Positions 1-6,913 of a stretch of DNA of 13,801 bases are shown here, piece by piece. The stretch spans positions 1 through 13,801 of the forward strand of contig CALMFQ010000436.1 in NCBI GenBank assembly GCA_937863215.1, given 5' to 3'. This DNA comes from an uncultured Pseudomonadota bacterium (lineage in GTDB: Bacteria; Pseudomonadota; Gammaproteobacteria; Burkholderiales; SCOH01). The notes under the pieces were generated by a model. The model saw nothing but the letters and a program-made list of their open reading frames with translations. It searched no databases and was not told the origin of the DNA. The position numbers and the translations under genes were made by a program. The stretch's first letter is position 1. Each line of letters opens with the position of its first letter.

Positions 1-21
1 CGTGGCGACCCTCTGTCGTGA
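1..21 (+). CDS. Possible C-terminal tail of an unseen plus-strand gene
   Basis: One frame reads six codons (RGDPLS) and a TGA at 19-21, directly before a strong plus-strand terminator at 24-48. A terminator in this orientation implies a plus-strand gene ending just upstream, so this may be its last codons. The product cannot be told from six residues, and the frame choice is an inference from position only. Confidence 0.3.
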   Translation, partial: RGDPLS

Positions 22-23
22 CC

Positions 24-48
24 GGGCGCCCGCGTGGCGCCCTTTTTT
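24..48 (+). terminator. Rho-independent terminator
   Basis: A perfect 7-bp GC stem (GGGCGCC at 24-30, GGCGCCC at 36-42) with loop CGCGT is followed by six T at 43-48. The T run lies on the plus-strand side only, so it serves a plus-strand transcript entering from the left. It does not suit the minus-strand dioxygenase gene, which would meet A rather than T after the hairpin. Confidence 0.85.
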
Positions 49-57
49 GCATCCGGC

Positions 58-855
58 TCAGCCGAACCGGTAGGACGCCATCACGACTTCCAGCGCCCGG
101 TCGAGCAACAGTCGTCGGCCGATATCGTCGCCAGCGGCGCCAGCCGCTACCATTAGCGGCAGCAGGTGGTCCTCGCGCGGATGCGCGGCCCGTGCCGCGG
201 GCGCGGCGCTCCAGTTGGCCAGCATTTCATTGCGCAACTGCGGCGTGGCGCAGACGGCGCGGTGCAGATAATCCTCGAACTGCATCGATACGGCCAGCGA
301 TTCCGGCCGGCCGAAGCCGCGCATATTGTGATAGCTCAGCCCGCTGCCGAGGATCAGCACGCCCTCGTCGCGCAATGGTTGCAGTGCAGCACCGAGCCGC
401 AGGTGTTCGAGCGGATCGTAGCTTGAGCGCAGCGACAGCATCAGCACCGGAATGTCCGCTTGCGGATACATCAGCGCCAGCGGCACAAACGCTCCGTGGT
501 CAAAGCCGCGCAGCGCGTCGCTGTCGCAGGCGATGCCGGCCTGGCCGAGCAAGGCGCTGACACGCCGTGCCAGTTGCGGCGAGCCGGGCGCCGGATATTG
601 AATCTGGTAAGTGTGCGCGGGAAAGCCGTAATAGTCGTACAGCGTTGGCGGATGCTCGGCGGTGGCAACGCTGAACCGTGGCGCTTCCCAGTGACCGCTG
701 ATGACCAGCACCGCCAGCGGCCGCCCCGGCAATGTCTGCGGCAGTTGCCGCAGGCTGGCTTCGCTCAGTGCGAACAGCGGTCGCATATCGTCCACCCACG
801 GCCAAGGGCCGCCACCGTGGGAAATGAATAGCGTCGGAAATCTGCTGCCGCTCAT
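58..855 (-). CDS. ygiD: Class III extradiol ring-cleavage dioxygenase, YgiD/4,5-DOPA-dioxygenase type
   Basis: A cytosolic metal-dependent dioxygenase of the LigB/DODA superfamily. Family members open catechol-type rings with O2, and E. coli YgiD acts on L-DOPA to give betalamic-type products; the physiological substrate here is unknown. The 265-aa length is normal for the family. Visible landmarks: SHGGGPW near the N-terminus (His13), SGHWE (His55), FDHGAFVPL (His120), SGLSYHNM (His176) and HPREDHLLPL (His225, His230). His13, His55 and one of the C-terminal His are the expected metal ligands, and His120 or His176 is the likely acid/base. The start at 855 was chosen over more upstream ATGs because AGGAGG lies 5 bases before it and because the family begins just before the SHGGGP motif. 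It is divergent from the c-di-GMP gene with about 290 bp between. The symbol follows the nearest characterised relative; substrate assignment is inference. Confidence 0.9.
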   Translation of the reverse strand: MSGSRFPTLFISHGGGPWPWVDDMRPLFALSEASLRQLPQTLPGRPLAVLVISGHWEAPRFSVATAEHPPTLYDYYGFPAHTYQIQYPAPGSPQLARRVSALLGQAGIACDSDALRGFDHGAFVPLALMYPQADIPVLMLSLRSSYDPLEHLRLGAALQPLRDEGVLILGSGLSYHNMRGFGRPESLAVSMQFEDYLHRAVCATPQLRNEMLANWSAAPAARAAHPREDHLLPLMVAAGAAGDDIGRRLLLDRALEVVMASYRFG

Positions 856-949
856 ATCGTCCTCCTGTTCCGTTGCCATGGTTGCAAACTTGCGCTTGCC
901 GGCTGGCTGCGCCAGTATTAATCTGCTGCACGGTTCGTCGCCGGTGCCA

Positions 950-978
950 TATATGCACTGCGTGCGCTTGTCATTCAA
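950..978 (-). promoter_or_regulatory. Candidate sigma70 promoter for the dioxygenase gene
   Basis: On the minus strand, TTGAAT (973-978) is followed after 17 bases by CATATA (950-955), inside an AT-rich patch of a GC-rich region, about 95 bases before the start codon. The -35 match is good and the -10 weak. This is a by-eye call. Confidence 0.35.
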
Positions 979-1142
979 CCTGTTCAAAATAGATCAAAAG
1001 CAGGTTGCGGGGTTGTCTCTGCTGTCCTGGCGTTATCTGTGCCAACCCCGGCAAATTCCATCCGGCCACAGCGGCATTCCTGTCGCCGCACCTGCCATGT
1101 GAGCCAATCCGGATTCGCAGTTCAAACAGAAAAGGGTTTGTT

Positions 1143-2477
1143 GTGGAAAGCAGCAGTCCTGTTGTATTGCGCAATTCCAATCGCATGGTGGCTATCGCCA
1201 TCGCCGGTATGTCGCTTGCCGCTACGGCACTGGTCATCTATCTGCTCAACGGCAGCTACCAGCGCTACCAGGCCAGCGCCGCCGAGACGTCGCAGAATCT
1301 GGCGCTGAGCCTGGCAAACTATCTGCATGGGCATTTTCAGGCTACCGATCTGGCACTGCAGAGTGCCACCGACGAATTCCGCTTGCTGCAGCAGCAACAG
1401 CAATTCGATCCGGACAGCTTTTCCGCGTATCTACGCACGTTGCGCCAGCGCGTGCCCGATGCAATCGCCGTACGCGCTACCGACCGGAATGGCACTGTGG
1501 CCTATGGCGAAAGCGTCAATCAGGCATTGGCTCCCAATCTCGACAATCGTGAATTTTTCCAGCGCGTACGCAACCAGCGCACGCTGGTCTTCGGTTTGCC
1601 GGTCAAGTCGCGCATCACCGGGCAGTGGGTGCTGCCTATCCTGCGGCCGTTGCAGTATCCGGACGGTGCGTTTGGCGGCGCGGTGTACATCAACACCAGC
1701 AAGGATATGCTGATGCGCGTGCTCGGCTCGTTGAAACTGGGCGAGCATGGCGTGATTGTGATGTTCGACCGGGAGCGCCGGGTGCTGCTGCGTTACCCGG
1801 AGCTGGCCGAGTTGCAGGAGGAGCAGCTGATCAGAGTGCGGGCGCCGGAGATTCTTGCGGCGCTGGCCGCCGGCAAGCGCGTTGCCACCGATTCGGCACG
1901 CAGTGCTGTCGATGGGCGCATGCGGACCCTGACCTACCAGCGCATTGGCGATTATCCGGTGTTTGTCTCGGTTGGCCTGGCGGAAGAGGATTATCTTGCG
2001 CCGTGGCGGCACGAATGCTGGATCGGCGGCATTTTTCTCGGTGCGCTGGCGGGCGGGGCGTTGCTGCTGTATTTCAGCATCCGCCGCTACTGGCAGATGC
2101 AATTGCAGCTGCAGAGCCTGGATGCCACACGTGAATCGAACGAGCATCTGGCTGCCTTGCTGAAAGCGATTCCCGACCTGCTGTTCGAGCTCGACATCGA
2201 TGGCCGCTATCTGGATTACCGGGCACTGAACCAGGACTTGCTGATCGTGCCGTACCCGCAATTCATCGGCCGCACCGTGTGCGAGGTACTGCCGGCTCCG
2301 GCGGCCGATGCGGTGCTGGCGGCGCTGCGGGAAGCCGGCCACAAAAGGTGTGGCCTACGGCACGCAGATTTGTCTGCAGGTGCCGGCCGGCGAAGTCTGG
2401 TTCGAGCTGTCGGTGGCGCGCAAGGTGGATTTTCGCAGCGGCAGATGCTCGTTCATTGTGCTGTCGCGCGATATTAG
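1143..2477 (+). CDS. N-terminal half (CACHE sensor + PAS) of a GGDEF/EAL protein, frameshifted
   Basis: This is the membrane-sensor half of one cyclic-di-GMP protein that is split by a frameshift near 2343-2346; the true product would run 1143-3822 (892 aa after removing one base). The start is taken as GTG 1143 with AAAGGG seven bases upstream; ATG 1185 at the edge of TM1 is the alternative. Segments: TM1 about residues 15-36, a periplasmic double-CACHE/PDC sensor at about 37-289 (with features such as DRNGTVAYG, NREFFQRVR, and SRITGQWVLP), TM2 about 293-313, and a cytosolic PAS domain from about 331. Homology to the PAS fold stops at residue about 401; the remaining 43 codons to the stop at 2475-2477 are out of frame and are not expected to be native sequence. 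Ligand unknown; CACHE domains usually bind small metabolites. Confidence 0.8.
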   Translation: MESSSPVVLRNSNRMVAIAIAGMSLAATALVIYLLNGSYQRYQASAAETSQNLALSLANYLHGHFQATDLALQSATDEFRLLQQQQQFDPDSFSAYLRTLRQRVPDAIAVRATDRNGTVAYGESVNQALAPNLDNREFFQRVRNQRTLVFGLPVKSRITGQWVLPILRPLQYPDGAFGGAVYINTSKDMLMRVLGSLKLGEHGVIVMFDRERRVLLRYPELAELQEEQLIRVRAPEILAALAAGKRVATDSARSAVDGRMRTLTYQRIGDYPVFVSVGLAEEDYLAPWRHECWIGGIFLGALAGGALLLYFSIRRYWQMQLQLQSLDATRESNEHLAALLKAIPDLLFELDIDGRYLDYRALNQDLLIVPYPQFIGRTVCEVLPAPAADAVLAALREAGHKRCGLRHADLSAGAGRRSLVRAVGGAQGGFSQRQMLVHCAVARY

Positions 2478-3822
2478 CGAGCGCCGGCAGGCCGAAATGC
2501 AGATCGAGCAGCTGGCATTTTCCGATGCCCTGACCAGATTGCCCAACCGCCGCGTATTCATCGACCGGCTGCAGCAGAGCATGGCCAACAGTGAGCGCAG
2601 CCAGCGTTACCGCGCCTTGCTGTTTCTCGATCTGGACAAGTTCAAGACACTCAACGATACGCGCGGCCATCAGCTTGGCGACAGGCTGCTGGTGGAAACT
2701 GCCGACCGGTTGCGGCGGGCGGTGCGCGAAGGCGATACCGTGGCCCGCCTCGGTGGCGATGAGTTTGTGGTGATTCTGGAGCAGCTCAGTGAAGACAGCC
2801 GCGAGGCGAGCAGCCAGGCCATGCATGCGGCGGAAAAAATCGTCGAAATGCTACGGGTCGAATACGATCTGGACGGATTTGCCTATCGCGGCTCCACCAG
2901 TATCGGCATCGCGCTGTTTCGTGGCCACGAGGTCAGCAGCGACGAACTGCTCAAGCGCGCCGATTTGGCCATGTATCAGGCCAAGGCTGCGGGGCGCGAC
3001 ACGGTGCGTTTTTTCGATCCGCAGACGCAGGCCAATATCGAATCGCGCATGGCGCTGGAAGTGGAGCTGCAGCATGCGGTATTCAACGAGGAATTCATAC
3101 TGCACTACCAGCCGCAGATCGATTCCCAGGGCAAGTGCATCGGCGCCGAAGCCCTGGTGCGCTGGAACAGTGCCAAACATGGGGCCGTATCGCCGGCGAG
3201 CTTTATCCCGCTGGCGGAAGAAACCGGGCTGATTCTGCCGATCGGGCATCGCGTGCTGCGCGAAGCCTGCATGCGGCTGCAGCAGTGGCAGCACAATCCG
3301 CTGCTGGCGCGGCTGACGCTGGCGGTCAACGTCAGCGCGCGCCAGTTCGGTCTGCCGACGTTTGTCGAGGAAGTGCGGCAGATGATCGGGTTTTATGGCG
3401 TCAACCCGGCGCTGCTCAAGCTGGAGCTGACCGAAAGCATGCTGATCGACCATGTCGACGAAGCCATCGCCAAGATGCAGCAGTTGCGCGCAATCGGCAT
3501 CCAGTTCTCGCTGGATGATTTTGGTACCGGGTTTTCCTGTCTCAGTTATCTGAAACGCCTGCCGTTCAGCCAGATCAAGATCGATCAATCATTCGCCCGC
3601 GACGTACTGTCCGATGCCAACGATGCGGCGATCTGTCGCACCATCATTGCACTGGGCGGCAATCTCGGGCTGGAGGTGATTGCCGAAGGCGTGGAAACCG
3701 CGGCGCAGTGGAGCTTTCTCCGTGCCGAGGGATGCCAGCGGGCACAGGGCTATCTGATCAGCCGGCCGATGCCGGGTGGTGAATTCGAGACTTGGGTGCA
3801 GCATCTCGGAGCGGCAGCGTGA
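2308..3822 (+). CDS. C-terminal half (PAS end + GGDEF + EAL) of the same c-di-GMP protein
   Basis: This carries the output domains of a predicted dual diguanylate cyclase/phosphodiesterase. In-frame homology starts at about 2347, in the middle of the PAS domain (KGVAYGTQICLQV, WFELSV); ATG 2308 is merely the first ATG and has no convincing ribosome binding site. The GGDEF active site is intact at 2752-2766 (LGGDEFVVIL), and an inhibitory RxxD site (REGD) lies five residues before it. The EAL domain is also complete: EALVRW at 3148, NVSARQF, LELTES, DDFGTGF, KIDQSF, AEGVET and the QGY near the end, which include the metal and catalytic residues. Both activities are therefore possible, with the CACHE/PAS input probably setting the balance. 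The gene is alone on its strand and followed by a weak hairpin. Confidence 0.85.
   Translation: MRCWRRCGKPATKGVAYGTQICLQVPAGEVWFELSVARKVDFRSGRCSFIVLSRDISERRQAEMQIEQLAFSDALTRLPNRRVFIDRLQQSMANSERSQRYRALLFLDLDKFKTLNDTRGHQLGDRLLVETADRLRRAVREGDTVARLGGDEFVVILEQLSEDSREASSQAMHAAEKIVEMLRVEYDLDGFAYRGSTSIGIALFRGHEVSSDELLKRADLAMYQAKAAGRDTVRFFDPQTQANIESRMALEVELQHAVFNEEFILHYQPQIDSQGKCIGAEALVRWNSAKHGAVSPASFIPLAEETGLILPIGHRVLREACMRLQQWQHNPLLARLTLAVNVSARQFGLPTFVEEVRQMIGFYGVNPALLKLELTESMLIDHVDEAIAKMQQLRAIGIQFSLDDFGTGFSCLSYLKRLPFSQIKIDQSFARDVLSDANDAAICRTIIALGGNLGLEVIAEGVETAAQWSFLRAEGCQRAQGYLISRPMPGGEFETWVQHLGAAA
2343..2346 (+). other. Frameshift site (one extra A) in the GGDEF/EAL gene
   Basis: The N-terminal frame reads GCC GGC CAC AAA AGG, then leaves the family sequence; the C-terminal frame reads on as AAA GGT GTG GCC TAC. 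Deleting one A from the AAAA run joins PAS sequence A-G-H-K to G-V-A-Y without a gap. Four A is short for programmed slippage, so a mutation or a sequence error is more likely. Confidence 0.8.
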
Positions 3823-3837
3823 CCGCTCCGCCGCAAG

Positions 3838-3869
3838 AGCCGCCGGTTACAGCGGTAAACGGCGGCTTT
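3838..3869 (+). terminator. Weak hairpin terminator after the GGDEF/EAL gene
   Basis: An 8-bp perfect stem (AGCCGCCG at 3838-3845 with CGGCGGCT at 3860-3867) has a 14-base loop and is followed by only three T counting the stem end. It begins 15 bases after the TGA at 3820-3822, a typical place for a terminator. The short T tract lowers confidence; it could act on both converging transcripts. Confidence 0.5.
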
Positions 3870-3923
3870 CAGGCTGCGTATGAACCCCGATCGCGGGTGG
3901 GGGGCAAGGCGGTGAACAGGTGC

Positions 3924-4530
3924 TCAGGGCTGTCGGTTTTTGCGCCGTTGCGTGGCCAACCCGACTACCGTCAGACCGACCAGCAGCATGGCGTAGGTTT
4001 CCGGCTCCGGCACCGCGGCTACATTGAGATTGTCCAGTGCCGTATAACTGCTCCAGGTGCCGTCTTCGACCCGACTGAGATGTAGCGCCGACAGCCCGCT
4101 TAACCCCAGTTTGAATGTCTGGAACGAGTCACTCAGCGCCAGCGTGGTGGTGAACTTGCCACCGCTGGCGAAATCTGCGCTCAGAGAGACTGCGCCACCG
4201 CCGTTGGTGTATAGCTGTTACCCAGATCCAGGCTGGCCAGATCGAACTGTGCATTATCGTCGCGGCGGATGTCGAGTACCCCGCCCGCACCCCAGCCCCA
4301 GATCAGGTACTGGGTGCCGTTGTAGACGTTCACGCCATCCAGGTGGATGACTTCCTGATTGTCGTAGACGTTGCCGTACCAGCTGCTGGAAAAAGTGAAG
4401 CCGCCGGAGCTGAAACTTGCTGCAGGCTGGTACAGCGGCAGGTCTTCAAAGGTGACGGTATTGCTGTTCGCCAGTGCGGGGTGGCAATGAACAGGGCCGC
4501 CAGGGCGGCTTGAATGACAGGCTTGTGCAT
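3924..4530 (-). pseudogene. PEP-CTERM sorting-domain exported protein, broken by two frameshifts
   Basis: Three frames on the minus strand join into one protein of about 202 aa. It starts MHKPVIQAALAALFIATP (signal peptide), jumps frame at 4478-4481, where one C seems lost from a C run, into ALANSNTVTFEDLPLY, and jumps again at about 4206-4210 (in TATACACC) before NGGGAVSLSADF. It ends with VPEPETYAMLLVGL, a hydrophobic helix and a basic tail (RRKNRQP). That tail is the PEP-CTERM signal recognised by EpsH/XrtA-type exosortases, which cut the anchor and send the protein to the surface or matrix. The body is Gly/Ser/Asn-rich, lacks Cys, and resembles other PEP-CTERM beta-rich proteins of unknown function. 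No exosortase gene is in the window. As written the ATG frame stops at 4330 and gives no working product; whether this is decay or sequence error is open. Confidence 0.75.
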
Positions 4531-4573
4531 GGTCTTGAATTCCGGATTTATGGTTTTGATTGTGCCGGATATC

Positions 4574-4602
4574 AATATGTCATATCGGGCGGGGCGTTGC
4601 AA
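4574..4602 (-). promoter_or_regulatory. Candidate promoter of the PEP-CTERM gene
   Basis: On the minus strand, TTGCAA (4597-4602) and CATATT (4574-4579) are separated by exactly 17 bases, in an AT-rich stretch about 40 bases before the ATG at 4530. The rest of 4531-4782, between this gene and slt, holds a 12-bp palindrome (GCCGGGCCCGGC, 4728-4739) and nothing else I can name. Confidence 0.4.
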
Positions 4603-4782
4603 TCGTGCCGGTTTCGCCGCGTAATCAATATATTGGCCTGTATCCGTATTGTCGAATGTTGTTTCTGCCAGGAGTGGCTATGGCTGCGGCTTGCTGCGTG
4701 AACGCTTGCTGTATTGCGGATGTGTCGGCCGGGCCCGGCGGTGCGGCTCCTGGCCATGGCCGACGTGCATCGCCGTGCCGGA

Positions 4783-6711
4783 TCAGGGAATGTCGTCGGC
4801 GGTTGCGGCTTGTGCGCCGCGGGCGGGAATGGTGCCGAGGCGCGTTTTCAGTGGCAGTGCCTCGTGGTTGAATACCTTGGCGTAATGCACTGCGTTTGCC
4901 ATCACTTTTTTCACGTAATCGCGGGTTTCGTCGAACGGGATGGTTTCGGCGTAAATGGCTCCCTCCAGCGGCACATTGGCCTGCCAGGCGCGCGCGCGGC
5001 CGGGGCCGGCGTTGTACGCCGCGGTGGCCAGCACCGGTAGTCCGCCCAGCGAATTCTGCACGGTTTTCAGGTAATAGGTGCCGAGCTGCACATTGGTGCC
5101 GATCTCATTGACCATGCCCTGCTGGAAGTGTTTGATCCCCAGCTTGGCGGCAACCCAGCGCGCCGTTGCCGGCATCAGCTGCATCAAGCCCGAGGCGCCG
5201 ACGCCGGAGCGCGCCACCTGCACGAACCGGCTTTCCTGGCGCATCAGGCCGAAGACCCAGGCATCGTCCAGTCCGACCTGCCTGGCGTATTCGCTGACCA
5301 CATCGCGATAGGGGGCGACATAACGCAGGCTGAAATCGTGCACGTTGACGGTGCGCTCGGCCGCATAGATGGCGCGGTCGTACCAGTTATTGCGCGCCGC
5401 CAGCTCGGCTGCGGCCAGCAGCTGCTGGTCTTCCAGCCCGCGCATGCCCCAGTTCCATTCGCGCGTGGCTTCGCTGCGCCAGTCCATCTTGTACAGCGCC
5501 AGCGCGCGCTGGATACTCGGCAGCTGTTGCATCGCGCGGATTTCGCTGTCCGAAGGCTTGTAACGCACCGCAGCGGTTTCGATCACGCTGCCCAGGTCTT
5601 CGCGTGCCAGCAGGCCGTAGTAGTGGTGCTCGGCCGACAGCGGCGCGAGGATCTGGTTGGCTTCCAGTATCCGGTTCTGCTGTCGTAGTGCGCGGGCTTT
5701 CCAGTAGCGCCAGGCCGGTTCGCTTTGCTGCGCCGCCGGCATGGTGTCGATGGTGGCGAGCACCGTGGCCCAGTCCTGCAGCCGCAGCGCGGCGCGCACT
5801 TTCCATTCCAGCTGGTTCTTGTCGAGCCGCGCCTGGGCGCCTTCGCGATACCAGGCCAGCGCTTGCGGATTGTGTTTGCGCGCGGCGTTGAACGCGATCT
5901 GTGCCCACACGTAGTGGCGGTCGGCCTCACTGACCTGCTTGCCCATCTGGTTCCAGTATTCGGCGGCCAGATCGGCGTCGCTGCGCGCCAGCCGGTACAG
6001 CGCAAACATCGCCAGCTCGCGGCTACCGCGGCTGGCCAGCGACAACTGCTGCTTTTTCAGCGCCAGCGCCGGGTTGGCGGCAACGCTGTCGAGCTGTTTC
6101 AGCGGCAATGTCTCGGCCGCCGGCAGCAGCGCCATCATGCGCCGCACCAGCGCCATGTTGTTGGCCTCCAGCCCGAGCCGGGCGCGTTCCCAGATGTCGT
6201 CCTTGCTGAGCAACTGGTTCTGCCGCAGGTAATCGAACAGCTGGCCGCACGATTCCGGCATGTCCTTGCCGCTGAACCACAGGCGTTTCGCCAGCGTCAG
6301 CGCCTCGGTTTCCTGACGCGCGTTGCGCGCCTGCAGATTGAAGCATTCGAGTTCGGTATCCGGGCTGATCAGCGCCGGATATTCGGCCGAGAAGATTTCC
6401 CAGCGCCCGGCCTTGCCCAGTGCCTTGAGCCAGTCGCCGCGCAATTTGTCCGCCAGCAGGCTGCCGGGGAAGGTTTGCAGGAAGGTGCGCACCTGCGCAT
6501 CGCCAATGGTGTCGATCTGCGTCGTCAGCAGCCAGTAGCGCGGGTAGATTTCCAGTGGATCGCCCTGCAATTTGTCGGCAAGCCGCTCCAGTTTGCCGGT
6601 GTCGCGGCTGCGTACTGCTTCTTTGGCTGCTTCCAGATCGGTTTGGGTATTTGCCGCGGCGCCGTGCGCCAAGGTAAAAAATAACAGCAGGCCGAGCCCT
6701 ATTCGTTTCAT
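4783..6711 (-). CDS. slt: Soluble lytic murein transglycosylase (Slt70 type)
   Basis: A periplasmic exo-lytic transglycosylase that cleaves the MurNAc-GlcNAc bond of peptidoglycan to leave 1,6-anhydroMurNAc, used in wall turnover and recycling. The length of 642 aa matches E. coli Slt70. Residues 1-20 are a signal peptide (MKRIGLGLLLFF, ending GAAA). About 21-460 is an alpha-helical superhelix with the linker domain, and the C-terminal catalytic domain covers about 465-620. The three family motifs are intact: RQESRF with catalytic Glu493, GLMQLMPATA at 508, and AAYNAGPGR at 564. The start ATG 6711 is chosen for the signal peptide; no good Shine-Dalgarno is seen before it. It is divergent from the aldehyde dehydrogenase gene across about 200 bp, and no terminator with a T run is visible after it. 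Confidence 0.95.
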   Translation of the reverse strand: MKRIGLGLLLFFTLAHGAAANTQTDLEAAKEAVRSRDTGKLERLADKLQGDPLEIYPRYWLLTTQIDTIGDAQVRTFLQTFPGSLLADKLRGDWLKALGKAGRWEIFSAEYPALISPDTELECFNLQARNARQETEALTLAKRLWFSGKDMPESCGQLFDYLRQNQLLSKDDIWERARLGLEANNMALVRRMMALLPAAETLPLKQLDSVAANPALALKKQQLSLASRGSRELAMFALYRLARSDADLAAEYWNQMGKQVSEADRHYVWAQIAFNAARKHNPQALAWYREGAQARLDKNQLEWKVRAALRLQDWATVLATIDTMPAAQQSEPAWRYWKARALRQQNRILEANQILAPLSAEHHYYGLLAREDLGSVIETAAVRYKPSDSEIRAMQQLPSIQRALALYKMDWRSEATREWNWGMRGLEDQQLLAAAELAARNNWYDRAIYAAERTVNVHDFSLRYVAPYRDVVSEYARQVGLDDAWVFGLMRQESRFVQVARSGVGASGLMQLMPATARWVAAKLGIKHFQQGMVNEIGTNVQLGTYYLKTVQNSLGGLPVLATAAYNAGPGRARAWQANVPLEGAIYAETIPFDETRDYVKKVMANAVHYAKVFNHEALPLKTRLGTIPARGAQAATADDIP

Positions 6712-6804
6712 GGCTAAGGTAAAATTGTGGGTTTCGTGGAATTCGGCGTGTTTCGGGTGGTATTCCCGGGCGTAGACACAGCACGCAAAGGCAAGCCACA
6801 GCCA

Positions 6805-6816
6805 GTGCTATAGCAC
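6805..6816. promoter_or_regulatory. 12-bp perfect palindrome between slt and the dehydrogenase gene
   Basis: GTGCTATAGCAC is self-complementary and lies in the divergent intergenic region (6712-6913), 94 bases from the slt start and 97 bases from the dehydrogenase start. Its position and symmetry would suit a dimeric regulator, but no regulator gene is nearby and a single copy was found by eye. Confidence 0.25.
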
Positions 6817-6913
6817 GACTAGCAGGCGCCGACAAAGTGATGCTTCTACCGCAACGGGATTATTGCATGTGCATGCGAGTATTCCGCCTGCGCATTTGAA
6901 GGATACCACACGG

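Noticed and set aside
1005..1142. TTG-started extension of the CACHE/PAS protein
   Set aside because: The added 46 residues are Cys/Pro-rich and unlike any cytosolic lead before TM1; GTG 1143 with AAAGGG upstream is a better start.
2340..2350. Programmed ribosomal frameshift in the GGDEF/EAL gene
   Set aside because: No known slippery heptamer, stimulating structure or Shine-Dalgarno-like signal is seen; four A is too short for usual transcriptional slippage, and a neighbouring gene also has indels.
4728..4739. GCCGGGCCCGGC palindrome as the slt terminator
   Set aside because: A hairpin would have only a 4-bp stem and there is no T run; it may be chance in GC-rich DNA.
5725..6684. Plus-strand open frame of 319 codons opposite slt
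   Set aside because: Antisense shadow of a GC-rich gene, with Gln/Arg-rich low-information sequence.
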